From Chthonomonas calidirosea T49 (GTDB lineage Bacteria; Armatimonadota; Chthonomonadetes; Chthonomonadales; Chthonomonadaceae), in assembly GCF_000427095.1 (NCBI RefSeq), contig NC_021487.1:2146633-2191232 (forward strand): a stretch of 44,600 nt of DNA, written 5' to 3'. Below the pieces are notes generated by a model, which made no database searches, was not told the DNA's origin, and saw only the letters and a list, made by a program, of their open reading frames with translations. Position numbers and translations under genes: made by a program. This document shows, in pieces, positions 42,484 to 44,600 of the stretch; the stretch's first letter is position 1; the number at the start of each line of letters is the position of its first letter.

Positions 42484-44209
42484 GGTAGGCAATGGTAGCT
42501 TCGATGGAGCGCGCGCCGAGATCGCCCTCCCCATGCTTGCGGATGCTCACCGTTTGGGCTGCCACATCTCTGTCGCCGCAGATAAGCATAATGGGCACCT
42601 TCTGCACCTCGGCATCGCGAATGCGCTTGCCCATCTTCTCGTTACGGCTGTCTATCTCCACCCGGAAGCCCGCTTCCTGAAGGTAGGCCCGAACGCGCTG
42701 TGCATACTCCAAATGCCTATCGGCAATGGGGATAATGGTTACTTGCTGCGGCGCCAGCCAGAAGGGGAAGGCACCCGCATAGTGCTCCAGCAGCAGCCCC
42801 ACCATACGCTCTAAGGAGCCGAACGGCGCGCGATGGATCATGATAGGCCGATGGCGCTGGCCATCCTCCCCCACATACTCTAGCTCGAAGCGCTCTGGAA
42901 GGTTGTAATCTACCTGCACCGTGCCCATCTGCCATTCACGACGTAAGGCATCGCGCACCATGAGGTCGAGTTTCGGGCCGTAGAAAGCGGCGTCACCCTC
43001 CGCGATCTCATAGTCCATGCCGAGGTCTTGTACCGCCTCGATAATGGCGCGTTGGGCTGCCTCCCAATTCTCATCGGAGCCGATATACTTGTCGTCTTTG
43101 GGGTCGCGCACGCCGATTCGCACGCGATACTCTTCTAAGCCTAGGCGTCGCAGCGTGTAAAGCATAAGGTCTACGACACCTTTAAACTCTTCCTTGAGCT
43201 GCTCCGGGGTTACGAAGAGATGGCTATCGTCTTGCGTAAACCCACGCACGCGCAACAGGCCGGTTAGCTCCCCGCTCTGTTCATAGCGATAGACGGTTCC
43301 GAACTCGGCCAAGCGAAGAGGGAGATCGCGATAGGAGCGCAACTCAGAGGCGTAGATCATGATATGATGGGGACAGTTCATCGGTTTGAGAACATAGGTC
43401 TCGTCCTCCTCCTCTCCGCGCATCAGCGGGAACATTTTTGAGTGATAGGTTTGCAGATGGCCGCTACGTTCGTATAGGCGTGCGTTTCCAATATGAGGGG
43501 TTACTACCGGCAAATAGCCGCGACGCGTCTGCTCAGCCTTCATGAACTCCATGAGCGTTTCCCGAAGAACCGCGCCCTTCGGAAGCCATAGCGGCAACCC
43601 AGGCCCTACCTCATGCGAAAACATAAAGAGGCCCAGCTCTCTGCCTAAAACGCGGTGATCGCGTTTCTTTGCCTCTTCTAATCGCTGTAGGTAGTCCTTG
43701 AGCTCCTCTTCGGTCGGCCAAATCGTGCCGTAGATGCGGGTCAGCATCTTATTCTTTTCGTTGCCGCGCCAGTAAGCCCCCGCTGTATGTAGGAGCTTGA
43801 AGTGTTTTAATTTCCCCGTCGATTCCACGTGAGGCCCGCGACAGAGATCTACCCAATCGCCCTGACGGTAGAAGGAGATCTCTTCGTTTTCTGGGATATC
43901 GCGGATCAGCTCCAGCTTATAGGGTTGATCGAGCCGTTTTTCCAGTTCTATCGCCTCCTCGCGGGAAAGCACCTCGCGTTGAATAGGAAGATCACGTGCG
44001 GCGATCTCCCGCATTTTTTCCTCGATCCGCTCCAGATCCTCTTCTCGAATAGGGCACGGCAGCTCAAAATCGTAGTAGAAGCCATCCTCAATAGGCGGGC
44101 CAATGGCATATTTCACGCCTGGAAACAGCTCTCCCACAGCTTGAGCCATGAGATGAGCTGCGCTATGCCGTAACCGATAAAGATCGTCATATTTCGTCTC
44201 GTCCTTCAT
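42461..44209 (-). CDS. thrS: Threonyl-tRNA synthetase, lacking the TGS domain
   Basis: Class II synthetase that charges tRNA-Thr. The 582-residue protein starts directly with the editing (N2/SAD) domain (LRHSAAHLMAQAVGELFPG, then DLCRGPHVESTGKLKHFKLL). It lacks the N-terminal TGS domain of about 60 residues present in E. coli ThrRS (642). The catalytic domain contains the zinc-binding Cys in MNCPHHIMIY, His in FTQDDSHLF, and His in IMIHRAPFGSLERMV. The anticodon-binding domain occupies about 480-582 (VTIIPIADRHLEYAQRVRAY). I place the start at ATG 44209, eight bases after GGAGG; GTG 44215 is too close to that site. Expression is probably controlled by the leader described separately. Confidence 0.95.
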   Translation of the reverse strand: MKDETKYDDLYRLRHSAAHLMAQAVGELFPGVKYAIGPPIEDGFYYDFELPCPIREEDLERIEEKMREIAARDLPIQREVLSREEAIELEKRLDQPYKLELIRDIPENEEISFYRQGDWVDLCRGPHVESTGKLKHFKLLHTAGAYWRGNEKNKMLTRIYGTIWPTEEELKDYLQRLEEAKKRDHRVLGRELGLFMFSHEVGPGLPLWLPKGAVLRETLMEFMKAEQTRRGYLPVVTPHIGNARLYERSGHLQTYHSKMFPLMRGEEEDETYVLKPMNCPHHIMIYASELRSYRDLPLRLAEFGTVYRYEQSGELTGLLRVRGFTQDDSHLFVTPEQLKEEFKGVVDLMLYTLRRLGLEEYRVRIGVRDPKDDKYIGSDENWEAAQRAIIEAVQDLGMDYEIAEGDAAFYGPKLDLMVRDALRREWQMGTVQVDYNLPERFELEYVGEDGQRHRPIMIHRAPFGSLERMVGLLLEHYAGAFPFWLAPQQVTIIPIADRHLEYAQRVRAYLQEAGFRVEIDSRNEKMGKRIRDAEVQKVPIMLICGDRDVAAQTVSIRKHGEGDLGARSIEATIAYLKELQES

Positions 44210-44248
44210 ACTCACTCCTCCTTAACGACGGTGTAGGGTAGAGAAACG

Positions 44249-44280
44249 AAAAAACCGCTTCCGAAAACTTCCGGAAGCGG
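44249..44280 (-). terminator. Intrinsic terminator inside the thrS leader
   Basis: On the minus strand CCGCTTCCG (44280-44272) pairs with CGGAAGCGG (44263-44255) around an 8-base loop, and TTTTTT (44254-44249) follows. It lies 40 bp upstream of the thrS start and downstream of the leader ORF, so it can stop transcription before thrS. Confidence 0.85.
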
Positions 44281-44352
44281 CGCGTTTGCTATCGAGTAGA
44301 GCCTTCCTAACAGGCAAAGCCCTCCCTTCGGCGACGCAAACCCGCGCCGCCG
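44277..44352 (-). promoter_or_regulatory. Antiterminator and competing stems of the thrS leader
   Basis: The segment at 44350-44336 (GCGGCGCGGGTTTGC) can pair with 44289-44277 (GCAAACGCGCCGC): 13 bp with a GG bulge, which captures the first four bases of the terminator stem. The same 5' segment can instead fold locally as CGGCGGCGC/GCGTCGCCG (44352-44344 with 44337-44329), which would free the terminator. A further pairing, 44383-44374 with 44321-44312, covers early leader codons. The leader ORF overlaps all 5' strands. Confidence 0.6.
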
Positions 44353-44393
44353 TGCTTAGTGCTAACAAGTTCTGGCTTCGCCTCCGAAATCAT
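44307..44393 (-). CDS. Putative 28-residue leader peptide upstream of thrS
   Basis: A short open frame, ATG 44393 to TAG 44307, begins MISEAKPELVSTKH and ends GGAGLRRRREGFAC. GGGAGAAG (44405-44398) is a good Shine-Dalgarno. It starts about 25 nt after the predicted transcription start and ends inside a hairpin loop just before the antiterminator 3' strand. It contains only one Thr codon (residue 12), but four consecutive Arg codons (20-23). Position between promoter and terminator, and overlap with alternative stems, suggest that its translation governs thrS attenuation. Confidence 0.6.
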   Translation of the reverse strand: MISEAKPELVSTKHGGAGLRRRREGFAC

Positions 44394-44424
44394 CAAACTT
44401 CTCCCAGTAAAACCCTACGCTGAA

Positions 44425-44430
44425 ATTATA
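44425..44430 (-). promoter_or_regulatory. -10 element of the thrS promoter
   Basis: Perfect TATAAT on the minus strand, about 216 bp before the thrS start and 32 bp before the leader ATG. The -35 region is a T tract and is not a clear hexamer. Confidence 0.65.
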
Positions 44431-44535
44431 CCCCACTGCACCCGCAAAAAAACGATGTTAAAACTGCTAGGGGTTTATGGAATAACGAAGACGTGGGCAG
44501 GCTAAGATCCTTCTCCGCTCTCAATGGCCAGCCTT

Positions 44536-44556
44536 AAAAACGCGGCAGGATGCCGC
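44536..44556 (-). terminator. Terminator for a gene entering from the right edge
   Basis: On the minus strand GCGGCA-TCC-TGCCGC is followed by G and TTTTT. It would end a minus-strand transcript coming from beyond 44600. Stop codons in two frames lie just upstream (TGA at 44570-44568, TAG at 44562-44560), and the third frame stops at 44536-44534, but too little sequence remains to identify the gene. Confidence 0.5.
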
Positions 44557-44600
44557 CATCTAACCCATCAGGGAGGAATTGACACGACAAGATGTTGAAT

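Noticed and set aside
44216-44420. T-box riboswitch upstream of thrS
   Set aside because: The conserved T-box/antiterminator sequence and a stem I specifier arrangement were not found; a translated leader explains the layout better.

Overview
The window most likely comes from a thermophilic member of the Armatimonadota, close to Chthonomonas calidirosea. This is inferred from three things: the pseudopilin at 37315-38280, whose N-terminus ([20 protein letters not shown], then [13 protein letters not shown]) is typical of that phylum; the moderately high GC; and the mix of genes (PEP-CTERM remnant, FapA-like protein, ADP-ribosylglycohydrolase fusion, secreted clan GH-A-like enzymes). No database was searched. 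About 33 protein genes, one tRNA, one pseudogene and several cis-regulatory RNA candidates can be supported. No protein recognisable as a transcription factor was found.

Layout. 1-891: G-rich, purine-skewed DNA with two 14-nt G runs and no convincing gene. 892-4236 (+): PAP2 phosphatase, MutS2, small membrane protein. 4233-18640 (-): ten closely spaced genes. In transcription order they are a phytanoyl-CoA dioxygenase-like protein, M24 aminopeptidase, PEP carboxylase, ADP-ribosylglycohydrolase fusion, beta-barrel-like exported protein, geranylgeranyl-reductase-type flavoprotein, mannitol-1-phosphate-dehydrogenase-like protein, Eis-like acetyltransferase, SIS sugar-phosphate isomerase/deaminase and a DUF3866 protein. 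18918-19497 (+): PEP-CTERM pseudogene, then a strong terminator. 19651-20709 (+): lactonase. 20748-23567 (-): VanX-like dipeptidase, acidic-tailed protein, FapA/DUF342 protein. 23697-27397 (+): two overlapping GNAT genes, then a secreted subtilase.

From 27458 to 34511 lies an energy-metabolism block of two divergent units: usp-cydA-cydB (-) and phosphoketolase-acetate kinase (+). An inverted repeat sits in the shared control region. The phosphoketolase pair cleaves sugar phosphates to acetyl phosphate and recovers ATP from it; the bd oxidase provides high-affinity respiration.

From 34516 to 40515 there are two exported clan GH-A-like proteins (-), a small membrane protein, a pseudopilin with a 58-residue membrane partner behind a near-consensus promoter and long leader, and tRNA-Lys(CUU). 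From 40820: a G5/3D cell-wall protein starting at TTG, rsmA, and convergent thrS, which overlaps rsmA by 23 bp.

The most interesting element is the thrS leader (44249-44430, minus strand). It has a TATAAT promoter element, a 28-codon leader ORF with its own Shine-Dalgarno, mutually exclusive RNA stems and an intrinsic terminator just before thrS. This is the architecture of leader-peptide transcription attenuation, yet there is only one Thr codon and there is an Arg-Arg-Arg-Arg run in the leader. It does not look like a T-box.
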